Of a stretch of DNA of 64,000 bases, positions 35,740-48,000 are shown piece by piece. The stretch's first letter is position 1, and the number at the start of each line of letters is the position of its first letter. The translations under genes and the position numbers were made by a program. The DNA lies in assembly GCA_019321725.1 (NCBI GenBank), contig CM033111.1, positions 9,920,001-9,984,000 of the forward strand, read 5' to 3'. The notes beneath the pieces are model-generated. The model worked only from the letters and a program-made list of their open reading frames with translations, had not been told where the DNA came from and made no database searches. The stretch is from Paulownia fortunei. Lineage: Eukaryota > Streptophyta > Magnoliopsida > Lamiales > Paulowniaceae.

Positions 35740-36310
35740 ATTATTTGGTATGACCGATTAGGCCATCCCAGATCAATTATGATGCAAAAAATTATTGAGA
35801 ATTCATATAGGCATTCACTAAAGAACCAGAAGATTTTTTACTATAATGAATTCTCATGTGTTGCATGTTCACACGAAAAATTAGTTATTAAACCATTATT
35901 AGTTGAAGTTGATATTGAATTCCCAGTAATTCTGGAATGTATTCATGGAGATATATATGGGCCTATTCACACTCCATGTGGACCATTTAGATATTTTATG
36001 GTATTAATAGATGCATCTATTAAATGATTCCATATTTATCTGTTTATCCCATTTACTTGCTAAACCACTACTTATGAGAACAAAACTTCCAATTTCTACT
36101 TCGGAACGTGCAATTTTACATGCAACAATACTTGTTCAGATTAGACCAACATTATTTCATAAGTACTCCCTATTGCAATTGGTTTTTGGTCAGGAGTTTA
36201 ATATTCTCCATCTAGGAATTTTTTATTGTGCGGTATATGTTTCAATAGGTCTACCACAATGCACTAAGATGAATCCTCAAAAAAGGCTGGGAATATGTTG
36301 GATATGAATC
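35740..36310 (+). pseudogene. copia integrase with deleted catalytic core
   Basis: 35740-36027 carries the HHCC-like zinc region (YDRLGHPRSIMM ... CVACSHEKL) and the first catalytic Asp (HGDIYGPIHTP ... FMVLIDAS). 36011-36307 jumps to a region normally well downstream (PLLMRTKLPIS, HKYSLLQLVFGQE, FYCAVYVSIGLPQ). The stretch with the second Asp and the Glu is absent, an internal deletion near 36055. Confidence 0.8.
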
Positions 36311-36949
36311 ACCTTCAATTATTAAGTATCTTGAACCTCGTATAGGTGATATTTTTTACGGCACGATTTACCCACTGTCATTTCATTGAGACATTTTCCC
36401 AGCATTAGGGGGAGAAAAGAAATAATTGAAAAAAAATGGAATGCACCATCATTATTGCAACTTGAACCTCACACAACAATATGAACTTTAAGTTCAAAAA
36501 TAATTAATTTGCAAAAAAATTAATCAATTACTTCATACATTTAATGACCCAAATAAAGTGACAAAGTCATACATACCAGCTAAAAATGCTCCAGTGAGAA
36601 TTGATGTCCTGGCAGTCAATCTAATGAGTGTGACGCATGTTTGAAGCGTGATAGACAAATCAATTCCAAAAATAAAAATTCTCGAAATAGGAGAGGAGCT
36701 AGTAATCAAGATGGCCCTATGAAGGAGGCAAGCACTCCAGTAGAAGTAATAGACATAATTTAAATTCTAAAAGAGGTTCAGATACTTGAAAATATTAAAA
36801 ATATTGAGATCTCAATAAATTATGTCAATATTGAAAAATGATGGAACTAAAATATATAGTCATCGAAAATATTTTTGCATATAAAATAGCGCTTGATTTT
36901 ATAACAAAAAATAAGGATCTAAAACTAAGGATAGTTGAAGAGTGCCAAC

Positions 36950-37790
36950 ATGATTGGCAAAAATAACAAGACAAAATTCAGGTTGAATTAAATTTACTTG
37001 TAAAATGCAAGGTATTTGGACCTGTAGTCCAAATACCAAAGAATATAAAACCAGTGAGGCACAAACGGGTCTTTGTATGAAAATTGAATGAGAAAATGAG
37101 GTTGTAAGATATAAAACACAACTTGTTGCAAAGATTAGGAATTGATTATGAAGAGATATATTCTCTCATGGTGAATGCAATTACTAGGATTTTTTATTAG
37201 TCTGACAGTTTGAAAATAAATTAAATATGCGTCTTATGGGTCACAACCTATGTATTAGGCTTACTTGATAATGATATCTACATGAAAATCCCTAAAGGAT
37301 TTAAAATGCTTGAAGAATGTAATTCAAATTTCTAGGATGTGTATTCAATTAAACTACAAAGTATTTATATGAATTGAAATAATCCGAAAGCATGTGATAT
37401 AAGTATCTCAGTGACTATTCGTTAAAGTAAGGTTATGAAAATGATCCTATTTGTCCATGCGTTTTTTAAAAGATCAAATTTTGGATTTGCTATTATTGCA
37501 GTATATATTGATGATCTAAACATTATTGGAATCTTGATGAACTTCCAAAGGCAATAAATTACTTACAAAAAGAATTTGAGATGAGAAACCTTTGAAAGAT
37601 AAACTTTTGTCTCACTCTGCAAATCGAGCATTTAGCAGATGAGATTCTTATTAATAAATCTGCCTATATAAAAAAAGTCATAAGACGATGTTACAAGGAT
37701 AAAAACACATTCATTAAGTACCTCAATGATTGTTTAGATTACTCGATGTAAAAAGGACATTTACGACCTCAAGAAAATAATAAAAAACTC
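36950..37790 (+). pseudogene. copia reverse transcriptase remnant, first part
   Basis: Recognisable in shifting frames: GPVVQIPKNIKPV, GIDYEEIYS, DNDIYMKIPKGFKM, then FGFAIIAVYIDDLNIIG with the catalytic Asp pair. It ends at the nested element. Confidence 0.75.
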
Positions 37791-37793
37791 TTA

Positions 37794-38833
37794 TGGCTTG
37801 ATTGGTACGTGGGACTTGAGTGGGAATGGAATGGGCATTCCCAAGTCTGTCTATTCTCATTCATATGATTGGTATAATTTAGTAGTAAGAATATCTATTC
37901 CCATAGAAATTAGTATTCTCAAAAGTATGGATTAATCATTCCCTTCCTCCACCATAGGTATAATTATTTCCAATCAAGAATAAACTTATATTTGTTTTAG
38001 ATAAAATTATCCTTCAAAGCATAACAAAAGTATTGGATATAACTCGAGATTCGATCTATCAAGATTTTTATAAGTTCAGGAACCTGCTTTGAACTTAAGA
38101 TCTATCAAGTTGGACCTACTAGACTTATTTTATTATTTTAAAAATATTAAAAAATATTATTTATCCATAACTTTGTATATATGAGAAAATAATATTTTTA
38201 ATTATCAAGAAATTAAAAATTTCAAACATATTTATTACTTTTAGTTGTACTAGCATACACTATTCATTAATTTTATATTATTATTATTATAAGAGTATTA
38301 GATTTATATTTAGTAAATATGTAACATGCATATATTATAAATAAATATACATCAATAATAAATAAAAAGTATATATGCAATATTTTAACGGGTCGTATTC
38401 AAATCCTGTTCAAGCCTAACAATTAAAATCTAAGACTTGCTCTAAGACCTATTTGTGGATTTTTGGTATTTTTTATTAAAAAAATATTGTAAGATATTCT
38501 ATATATACATGTATATATATTTTTAACACCAATTAAAATAATAACATACCCATTTATGCACAACATATTGAATATAAAATTATTTTAAAATTTTCTACTA
38601 AATAGTAATTTGGTCCTTAAAGCTATTTTGTTATATTCTTATCATTCATTCCTAATTACTAATCATGAGATTGAAACCAAACAAAACAAGATGACGATTT
38701 CATTTATTTCCCATTCCTTATACATATCAAATATAGAAATTACTATATTGATATCATTCCATTCCCATCATTATTCTATTTCTAAATCCATTCCATTCCT
38801 ACATAATTTCATTCCTACATATCAATCACCCTC
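37794..38833. mobile_element. Tourist/PIF-Harbinger-like non-autonomous element
   Basis: 1,040 bp flanked by TTA (37791-37793, 38834-38836), the 3-bp duplication of this superfamily. Inverted ends TGGCTTGATTGGTACGTGGG and GAGGGTGATTGATATGTAGG, with sub-terminal GGAATGGAATGG at both sides. On either side the copia frame continues. No transposase. Confidence 0.7.
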
Positions 38834-38839
38834 TTAATC

Positions 38840-39510
38840 TTGAAGTACCATATCTTAATGCACTAATGTATTCTATCAATAACACACCTGATATAGAATT
38901 TTTCAATAAATTTATTAGCAAGATATAATTCTTCTCCAACATGGTGACATTGGAATAGAGTCAAACACATATTTTGTTATTTTCAAGGAATAGTTGATAT
39001 GAGATTATTCTATCCAAATAAATATATGTCACAACTAATTGGTTATGCAAATGCATGTTATTTATCTGATCAATACAAAGGTCGATTTCAGATAAGTTAT
39101 ATATTTATATATGATGATACTGTTATATCATGGCGTTTAGCAAAATAAATTACAGCAACTACTTCTTCCAACCATGCTTAAATTCAGGTCGTGATGAATA
39201 TATTTGAGGCAGATGATTCACATATCAAGAAAGCATATGATTAGTCATATGTCAAAATAGCCCCAACAATATTGTAAGAAGATAATGTTGCATATATAAG
39301 CGAAGGATATATTAAAGGAGATAGAACCAAATATATATCACCAAAGTTATTATTTCACACATGACCTACAAAAAAAATGGTGATATTTGATGTTCAAAAG
39401 GTTTAGTCAAGTGATAATTTGGCATACCTATTCATGAAGGTATTGCCTACTATAATATTTGAGAAGTTGAGACATAATGTTGAAATACGTCAATGTAAGA
39501 ATCTCATATG
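38840..39510 (+). pseudogene. copia RT end and RNase H remnant
   Basis: EVPYLNALMYS directly after the nested element, then LARYNSSPT-like, YANACYLSDQYKGR, LYEDNVAYISEGYIKGDRT and an FMKVLPT tail. Typical of TNT-like copia RNase H. Broken by stops. Confidence 0.75.
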
Positions 39511-39718
39511 ATAATGAGGGGGAGCTTATACGTAATGTACTCTTTTTCCTTGGTTAAAGTTTTATTTCACTGAGTTTTCCTAGCAAGGTTTTTAATGAAA
39601 CAATTTACAATGTGTATTACACAAGAATAATGTACTTTTTTTCTTTACTAAGATTTTTTTTCAATAAGGTTTTTTCCTAATAAGGTTTTAACGAGACATA
39701 TTTTTTGTATAGGGAGAG

Positions 39719-40008
39719 TGTAATGAATATTGTATTTATGGATGTCCATTCATCTTCATATTTCATTAGTTGAAAGGTCTTATTCCTCCCGTGTTCTATG
39801 GTGTTGATTGCTCTACTCATTATACCATTAATCTTGTGACCTTACATACCCATAATGTATATTCATTCCCCTATTTACCATTTCATTAAATTTATAACTT
39901 TTCAATTGTAATAGTATGTTTACAAATAGAGAATATAAAATTATACTACAGTGCAAGAAATACAAGAACTTCTTTTACTTTTCAATAATTTTTCTTTATT
40001 TCACAACA
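39719..40008 (+). repeat. 3' LTR of the copia element
   Basis: TGTAATGAATATTG..TTTCACAACA, 290 bp, preceded by the AGGGAGAG polypurine tract. Confidence 0.88.
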
Positions 40009-40769
40009 TTTAGTTTTGAATGAATTGTATGCAAAAATAGAGTCATGTTTAGTGGGGAGGAATAAATGAGCTGACTACTTTAGAGAAAAAGAAAATGAAA
40101 TGACTAATATGTCCATCCTAACTCATCAACTCATTTTCTATTGGGTTTTAAGTCACAAAAGTTAAGAGGGTGTAAAATGCTAATATTAATCTGGTTCAAG
40201 GGTGTAACATATCATAATAGTGTGGTTTGAGAGTGTAAAGTCGCAAACTACCAATTACCCTAAATAAATTGTGGAAGCCTTGGATTTACCAAATCAATCT
40301 TATCCTACTTTACTTAAGCCATAAGTATATCGCAACAAGTATTTTATAATAGTTTGTCAAATAGTCTACTATGTTGATTGAGATTAATTAAACCAAACAC
40401 AAAATTAGTAAGAAGTATCCATTTTATCTCATACGCTTGTGCTCTTAATAAAAATTAGATTAAATGAAGCTTTGTTTTTTATTATTAACCAATAACAAGT
40501 TGAATTAAGTAGGAAAATAGACATGATTTTTGAGCTTAGCTATGTTCAACCTCACCTTACCTAAATCAAGCTCCTTAATTAGAAAAAGGTTGAAAACATT
40601 ATCTACCTCAACTTATAAAGCCAACTCTGACAAAAAGGTTCAAAACTTTAACATAAATGTTGATTATTTCAGAAAACTTTACACCAATATATGTAGAAGA
40701 AGAATGAAAAGGAGGAAAAAGAGAAGCAGCAGGAACACAAAAAGAAAAGAAATAAAAGAAGAAAAGATA
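40009..40769. other. AT-rich spacer
   Basis: A 93-codon frame at 40530-40811 is Lys-rich by composition and runs into the MITE; not taken as a gene. Confidence 0.4.
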
Positions 40770-41130
40770 CTCCCTCCATCTCATAAAAACGTATTGGTTG
40801 ACTATTTCTGAAAAAACAAGAAAAGTCAACATAAGTTTCTTTCTTACCAAAAATTCCCTTCTCTAAAAGAGTTATTAATAATTGTATAACATGTCTAATT
40901 AAGTTGCAATTTTTTTTTCATATATAATGCTCTATTATTGTTGTTTAATATTAAGATGAAATATAGAATTTTTAGGACATAATTTGTAACTTACCGTATC
41001 AAAATCTGATGTACTTATATTTAAAGAGGGACGAATGATAATCAAATCAATTTGTCAATTTTCAGAAATAACTAGCAATTTAGGACAAACAAAAGAAGAA
41101 ATCAAGACTTCCTTTTCAAAATGGAGGGAG
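40770..41130. mobile_element. Stowaway MITE (Tc1/mariner type)
   Basis: 361 bp, CTCCCTCCAT at the left and ATGGAGGGAG at the right, each flanked by TA (40768-40769, 41131-41132). These are the standard Stowaway ends and duplication. Confidence 0.92.
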
Positions 41131-42055
41131 TAAGAAAAAAACATTAGATTCCAATGAAAATGAAAGCAGGAGTACTTTATCTCTTCCAACATAAAAGAAA
41201 AATTTTGCTGGCAATTGACTTGTAAATTGATATGGTTTAGCCATTCTTACGAACGTACTTCAAGTCCCCGAACAATTACAATTATTAGTATATAATGGAC
41301 CATGTAAATCTCATCATATTAATAATTATAATTGTCCGAAACCAGAAGTCTAAAGACCTCCTAAGAATGATCCCACCATTTTCGATTCATTTTTGTTACT
41401 TGCTCAGAATGTAAAGATAGATTTGCATTTCTTACGATAAATTTTTATATATTGGGGAACTTCACCATGATAAGAAATTACTGATAAATTGAGATCCCTG
41501 CCCTGACTAGATAAGAATCAAATAATGATGTTCCTAAAGTGTTGGACAGCCAAAACATCAAACTGGCCTGCTAGTAAGTATTGCTCCTTGCTGTTGAATC
41601 CCTTCCTTTTGCACTGGATTTATGTCAAAAATTAAAAACAATGAAATGTAAAATCTACTTCAAATACATTGCAAGCATGAGCATACACCACTTTTCATTC
41701 TGCTACTGCTCCTGTCAAGATTTTCAGAAATCACTCTCTTCTCACTGATATCTACACTGGGATTCCCCAATTTCGTGAAGACATCTATGGCTAGAAACAT
41801 CTCAACTTGGGCAGAAGAATTTGGCTCAAACTGCAGCTCAGTCAATGTCAAGTGGTTCTACTAGCCAGGCATGAGTGCTTCAACTCTTAGAAATACTGGC
41901 ACCTTTGGCAGGTCGGTGGTGTTCATGGTGTGGGCAATTATGGAAATTACAGAAACGAGGGTGAAAGGTAAAGAATGCGAATTCAATAGAGAAGAATCCC
42001 CTTAGGCTCTCCTTCAGCCAAGCAATTTGTTATCACCAGTCTAATAAATTTATTT
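41131..42055 (-). other. 3' flank of the PRPP synthetase gene
   Basis: On the - strand the stop codon is followed by AATAAA (near 42045), a possible poly(A) signal. At 41851-41660 there is an unrecognised open frame with LTELQFEPNSSAQVEMFL; upstream, DLPKVPVFLRVEALMPG lies in the same direction before two stops. It looks coding-like in composition, but I cannot name it. Confidence 0.4.
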
Positions 42056-45000
42056 TCACTGGAAAATGCTACTCACAGAACAATCATCATGAACTCGCCA
42101 TATTGTTTCGCCCAAGAGGTTAGCAACTGATAAAACTGTCAATTGTGGGAAATAGTTCTTCTCCGTTACTGGAATAGTATTTGTAATAATTACCTCTTGG
42201 AATAGGCCACTGGACAACCTCTCAATTGCAGGGGGGCTGTAAAAGAACCACATCAATAGATTATATAAGATAAATTAATGCCAAGCACAAAAAGGAGCAA
42301 GTACATGGGGCATAAATTGAAAATACATCCTCTTCTCATCATAAACCAAAAAAAAAAAAAAACTCTGAATAACTAAAGATAGAAAGGAGTAAGTCACAAC
42401 AGAGGCATATACAAAAGCATAATCACAACTTTTATTAACCTGGATGAGTTGGCTAATTCAATTGCATTACATTGTGGCACTGCTTTAATACAGAGAAAAT
42501 TGCAACATTGGTCCCGTAAATAAAGGGGGTTGGCAAAAATAATCTTAACCAAATTCAAAATCGAAATTTAGTCTTGCAACTTAAAAAATTCACGGATTGA
42601 ATCCAAATTTTGCTGGAAATTATGAATTTGGCCAGAAAAAGTCATGTGCACCGCACGTGACGCTAAAAAATGAGGGATTTTGAGGATTTCGGCCAATTTT
42701 GCCCAACTATGCATGCCCAAGCCCATGTGGCGTCCACATGGATGCTACCCATCTTATGTGGTGCTCAGGTGGAAAAAAAGAATGTTGACATGTACTAAAA
42801 TATCCCAATTAAGTATACCAAATTGGAAAAAAAATTAGAATGTCTTCTTTTTTAATACTTTGTTTAAATAATTGATATTATTTACTACAAAAAAAGTCTC
42901 TCCATTTGTGAAAATCACAAATAACCATATACCATGTATTATATTTCCTAATTTAATTCATTAAGTAATATTTCCAATCATGAAATTTTTTATTGCATTT
43001 GTAAATTAAAAATAACTTGATATAAAAAAATTACTATAAAAATAATTTTATATTTTTATTATTTTTTTCTATTAATTAATATAATTCAATTTTCCATTTT
43101 TCCTATTAATTAATGTAATTCGATTTCCCATCTTTTTCTATTAACTAATATAATTAAATCATAATTAATCTTGTATTAGTGTGTTAATTAATATCAATTA
43201 AAGAGTAAAAATTTAACTATTTTAAGAATATAATTAATTAAATAGAGGATTTTAAAAAACATAAAAGAAAATATTTATTTATTTATTTCCCTTTTTCTTT
43301 TCCATATATTTTTTTTCTTTTTCCTTGTTCATCTTCCTTAATCTCCCGTCGCCCACACAACAAACCTGCCACCATCTCCACAGAACAAACCCACCACCAC
43401 ATCCTTTTAAAAGCCTCACTCTAAGGTACCAAACAAATCCAAGGGGTTATTTACAGGGGTTAAAGAAACTAGTGGGGAAGAGGGGCTAACAAAATTCAAA
43501 TTCAGGGAAAGCTTTGCGTGGGTGGGGCAGGGGGTTGTTTGTAGGCAGTGGCCTTCCATGGGTAGGGGAGGGAGGTTGCAAATAGTTGCTTTGGAAGAGG
43601 GGATTTCGGCGATGGCTTTGGGGAAGGGGGATGCCGGCAGCGGCTTGAGGAATTTGCCAATTGAGGAAGAGGATGTTAAATTTTTATTGCTAATTGATGA
43701 TTAATTAACTAATTAATAATTAGTCTATAATTAAATTATATTAATTGCATTAATTCATTAAATGTTTATAAATTAGTTAAGAATTAAAAAAGATTTTTGA
43801 ATTTACTTGATTAATTTTATATTTGACTCATCTTCATTAATTTCATATTTAATGAGTAAAATATATTTTTAATTTGGCTTTAGGGTTTTTGGAATTAATT
43901 AAAATATTTAATGTGGTTTAGGATTTTTGGAATTATATTTGGATATTTTATTAGGGTCGACAAAAGGGTGTTAAGGTTTCCTCCAAAATGTGCCTAGATG
44001 GCTTTATTTTCTAGGTGGCGGCAACCATTTTTCCACCTTGGTAGAGGAGGTGAGTTATTTAATCCGCTCCACGTGGGTGCCACATGGGCTTGGGCATGTC
44101 CAGCTAGGCAAAATTGGCCAGAATCCTCAAAACTCCCAATTTTTGAGAATCACGTGTAGTGCACGTGACTTTTCCAGGCAAATTCATACTTTCCGGCAAA
44201 ATTTGGACTAAATCCGCAAGTTTTTATTAATTACAGGACTTTATTTCAATTTTGAATTTAGTCAGGACTATTTTTACCTACCCTTTAGTTATGAGATCAA
44301 TTTTGAAATTCTCCCTTTAATACTTGATAGCCATTAAGATAATAATCCCTTATAACAACCATATCATAACCCCTTAGAAACTACACATATTGTAACCCAC
44401 TTGTATATTTTTGAGAAATTCTTTCTTTCTTTGTATATTGAGAAGATTAAAACTTAAATCTTTATTGACAAACATATAGCAATCCAACTTTTCTGATTGC
44501 AGCATTCAAGATGATACAATGCTCATGTATAGCAATCCACAAGTTTTTCACAATCTGATTTGTAATTCTCCAAAGTGGACACCAAATTGTAATTTGCTGG
44601 ACTTTTCTGAAGCATTTTATAATGCTATTTACTAAAAGAATGATATTTTTCTTTCATTCATTCCTCCAAAAAATGAAAAATATACTAAATCAACAATTTA
44701 CAGAAAATTGTGAGGTTTAACTTCTAGATTGTAACTTCAAACAACTGAAGATACTAGCATAATTATATTTGTCAATAACCTAATGGTTAGAGTGTCTTAC
44801 ATGTCATCATCTATATGCGGAACTTGGCATAATATATTAAATGCGGCATATAATACGGATTTAGTGTACAAGTTGCAAAAGAATAGAGGTTATAGCTCCC
44901 AAAGTTGACAGTTCATAAACAGTAAAGATTAGCAATCTCTTTTGTCATTGTTGGAAATTGAGTTGGGTTTAGAACCCTTAATCCAATTGGCATCCATATT

Positions 45001-48000
45001 TGATTTGGATTATGTGAGATTTAGTTTTCTAATTGGACTAGGAACCCTTATTGTATAGGAAGAGATATATTCTTATACATATTAAATCCCTACCCTAATG
45101 GAATGATAAAACGAGCGTATTCTCCCAATATACTTTCTCCTAATTTTTCTCTCTACACAAAATTCTCTCTACGTAGCATCACTATAAAACTTCAAGGATT
45201 TAAGGTATATAATTGAGTGGGTAACCTTATTAGCTACACATGACGCACCACCGCCAGTAAAACTATGTTCGTGGTTCGATTAAAGCAAGACTGATAGGCG
45301 AGCTTAATCCTGAATATGTGAATCGACAATTCCACTGCATATGGATACATTCGATCCACCTACTTGATTATGTGATTATAAATGTGTTTACATGTATGTA
45401 ATATGCAATTACATATTTTTTTCCAATAGTCATAATAGTTAAAACTTGATTTGCAGTTTCTAATTCAGAAAGCTTAGTCCAAATTTTCCTTGATGATATC
45501 TTACGTAATATTCACAAGATAAAAATTAAGAATAAAATAAAATCTAGCAAATGAACCCCTATTGTGTAATTCGTATATTCGTTTACTCTTATGAACCTGT
45601 AATTCGTATATTTGTTTACTCTTATGAACCCCTACTGTATAACTCGTAAATTTGTTGATGTCTACCTCAATCCCCACAAAATGAGCATACGCTCAAAGGA
45701 GTACTAAGATAAAGAAAAAAACAAAAATGTCCGCACATAATTTTTCTGAATACTTGTTAACTCTGTGTAAGCACGAGCATTCCTTCTCTCATATATTTTG
45801 CCTTCAAATGATTGAAGATTATGATGTAATGATATGTGTAAACAATAAAATTGGTAACTTTAGAAAAAGGATTGAACGCCAACCGAAAAAGAGTTTTTGT
45901 GACAATTCTAAGAAGAAAAGATTTGACTATCTTCTTTTTATGGCACGGGACTAAAAATTCGTGCATTTTGGAACAAATGTAAATTTGGAAAAATAGAGAG
46001 AGTTAGTCCCATAATGTAAGAAGAAGAAAGAATTCCTTTTTCTTGTGGAAGCATGTAAAAATCTTACTAGTTAATAATTTTTCCAAGATAATTAATAATA
46101 GGATAAATTACAAAAATTACCCCTGAGGTTTTGCTTAATTATAAAAAAAAAACCAGCAAACTTTCAAAATTACAAACACTCGCCTCCGACTAACAAAAGT
46201 ATGGTCAAACTAACAGAATTGATTAAAAGTCCAAATTCTCCCACAATTTTTTTTTTTCAAAAATGCTGAAATTTAAAAAATCGGAAGAGACAACTTTGGC
46301 CCCAAGTCAAAATAAAGAGGAAATTATAAAAACTACCCCTAAAATTAGCCTAATTACAAAAAAAAAAAAAAAAAAAAACTCAATTATTTTTCAAAATTAT
46401 AAATACCTCTTTGAGATTTGTCTTTATTTTACAAATACCCCTTAGTAGGTGCAATTGTCAAATAAAAACAAATCTCAGGGGGTATTTGTAATTTACAAAT
46501 TTAGAAGGATTTTTCTGCAAATAGTCTAAATCTCAAGAGTAGTTTTTATTATTCACCCACAATAAATATGAACAATCGGGGAAGGGGGTGATTGCGTCGG
46601 AGGGTGGAGGGGGGGAGATGGGGCTGGTGGTCGGGGAAGATATAGGAGGTGATGAAGAAAATGAATACTAACCTTTTTTTTTAATTTTTAAATTTTTTTC
46701 ATACTTTGTAAGTTTTATCACTTTTAAAAATAATATATAAATATATCTAAATTATTTTTTATTTAATTATTAAAAGTATGTTTTCCAATTTACCCTTTTT
46801 TTAATTTTTAATTTGCTTTGTGTATATATATATATATATATTTTAAAAAAAATTGCATGTAAATATATATTCTATTTTTTAAATATAAAATTACATTAAT
46901 ATTTAAACTTATCTAGTTTATGATATATAATATGAGCAAACTTTAAGCCTTAAGCTTTGCTCAAATTATTCATATTTAAACATTAGTATAAAATAGAAAT
47001 CACAAAATATACTAAAGGAAGTTTTGAACAATAAATTAAGTATGTTTGGATAAAAAACAAATAAAAAATAATCATGAAAATATGCAAAAAGGAATTAAAA
47101 TGTTACCCAAATTGTGATATTTAAAGAATATAGAAATTATAATAATTATATCCCTGTAAAATATACAATATCACAGATAGTCCCAAGGGCATTTTTGTCT
47201 TAACACATTTTGTGAACAGTACTTCAGAGACAAACTTGGATTTTCACATTAATTTTTTTTATGACATCAACAATTTCCATTAGGTCAACTAACAACTGTG
47301 CAAAATGTAAGACGGATCAAACCTCAAGGGTGGTTTTCGTAATTTTGAAAGTTAGTTGGGTTTTTTTTTTTTTAATTAGGTCAAACCTCAGGATAGTTTT
47401 TGTAATTCACCCTTAATAATATCATATTGTCAGTTGTGCTGTTTGCAAAGGTCCATACTAATGCATTTAAAAAATATACATTCCATGGTCGAAGAATAAG
47501 CAATACTATCACAGTTGCACCACTGGCATCTAATGGTCCATTAGCCTGCATGAATCTGCTTCATTAACAATAATTTTAAACTATTTTCTAGAGTTATCTT
47601 TTGATTTGCTAGATATTCAAGTACATCAAATTTTAGAAATCTAGACAACAACATTGCAACTAAGATAACTGAAAATCAGATCACTATACATAGTCAGTAA
47701 TTGTTGAAACAAGTTGTTTCATTATAAGGAAAACATTTATTACGAAATAGGGCAGCACATCGAAGTTTATTCTATGTTATTAAAGAATTAAGCATCCATG
47801 GTATGCATAAAAATGTTGAGAAAGAGGCACAGAAAACAAGTTGATACTTACCTGAAAACAGCATGAGTACTGCATGCATAGACTTCTTGAGCGCCTTCCT
47901 CATGCAGCAAAGCTGCACCTTTGGCAATAGTTCCTTAAAGCCACCAGCAATAAATATGTTAGCTTTCATGAATTGAAAAGAAAGAAAATGATGCAATCAG

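Larger units (their letters stand above)
33403..40008 (+). mobile_element. Ty1-copia retrotransposon with both LTRs, heavily decayed
   Basis: LTRs 33403-33720 and 39719-40008. Order on the + strand: gag (about 34420-34720), integrase remnant (35740-36310), RT (about 36950-37790), a nested element (37794-38833), RNase H (about 38840-39510), PPT AGGGAGAG (39711-39718). The order integrase before RT is diagnostic of copia. Every domain has stops and frameshifts. No matching target-site duplication is seen next to the LTRs. Confidence 0.88.

Noticed and set aside
40530..40850. Overlapping small frames on both strands next to the Stowaway MITE
   Set aside because: Low-complexity Lys-rich composition, and the frames run into MITE sequence.
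44780..44825. Another tRNA-like stretch (CTAATGGTTAGAGTG)
   Set aside because: Only an A-box-like half is present; no B box at the right distance.
47772..47851. Continuation of the PRS exon below 47852
   Set aside because: A GT donor at 47851-47850 and the exact join to the 42236 exon show that this is intron.
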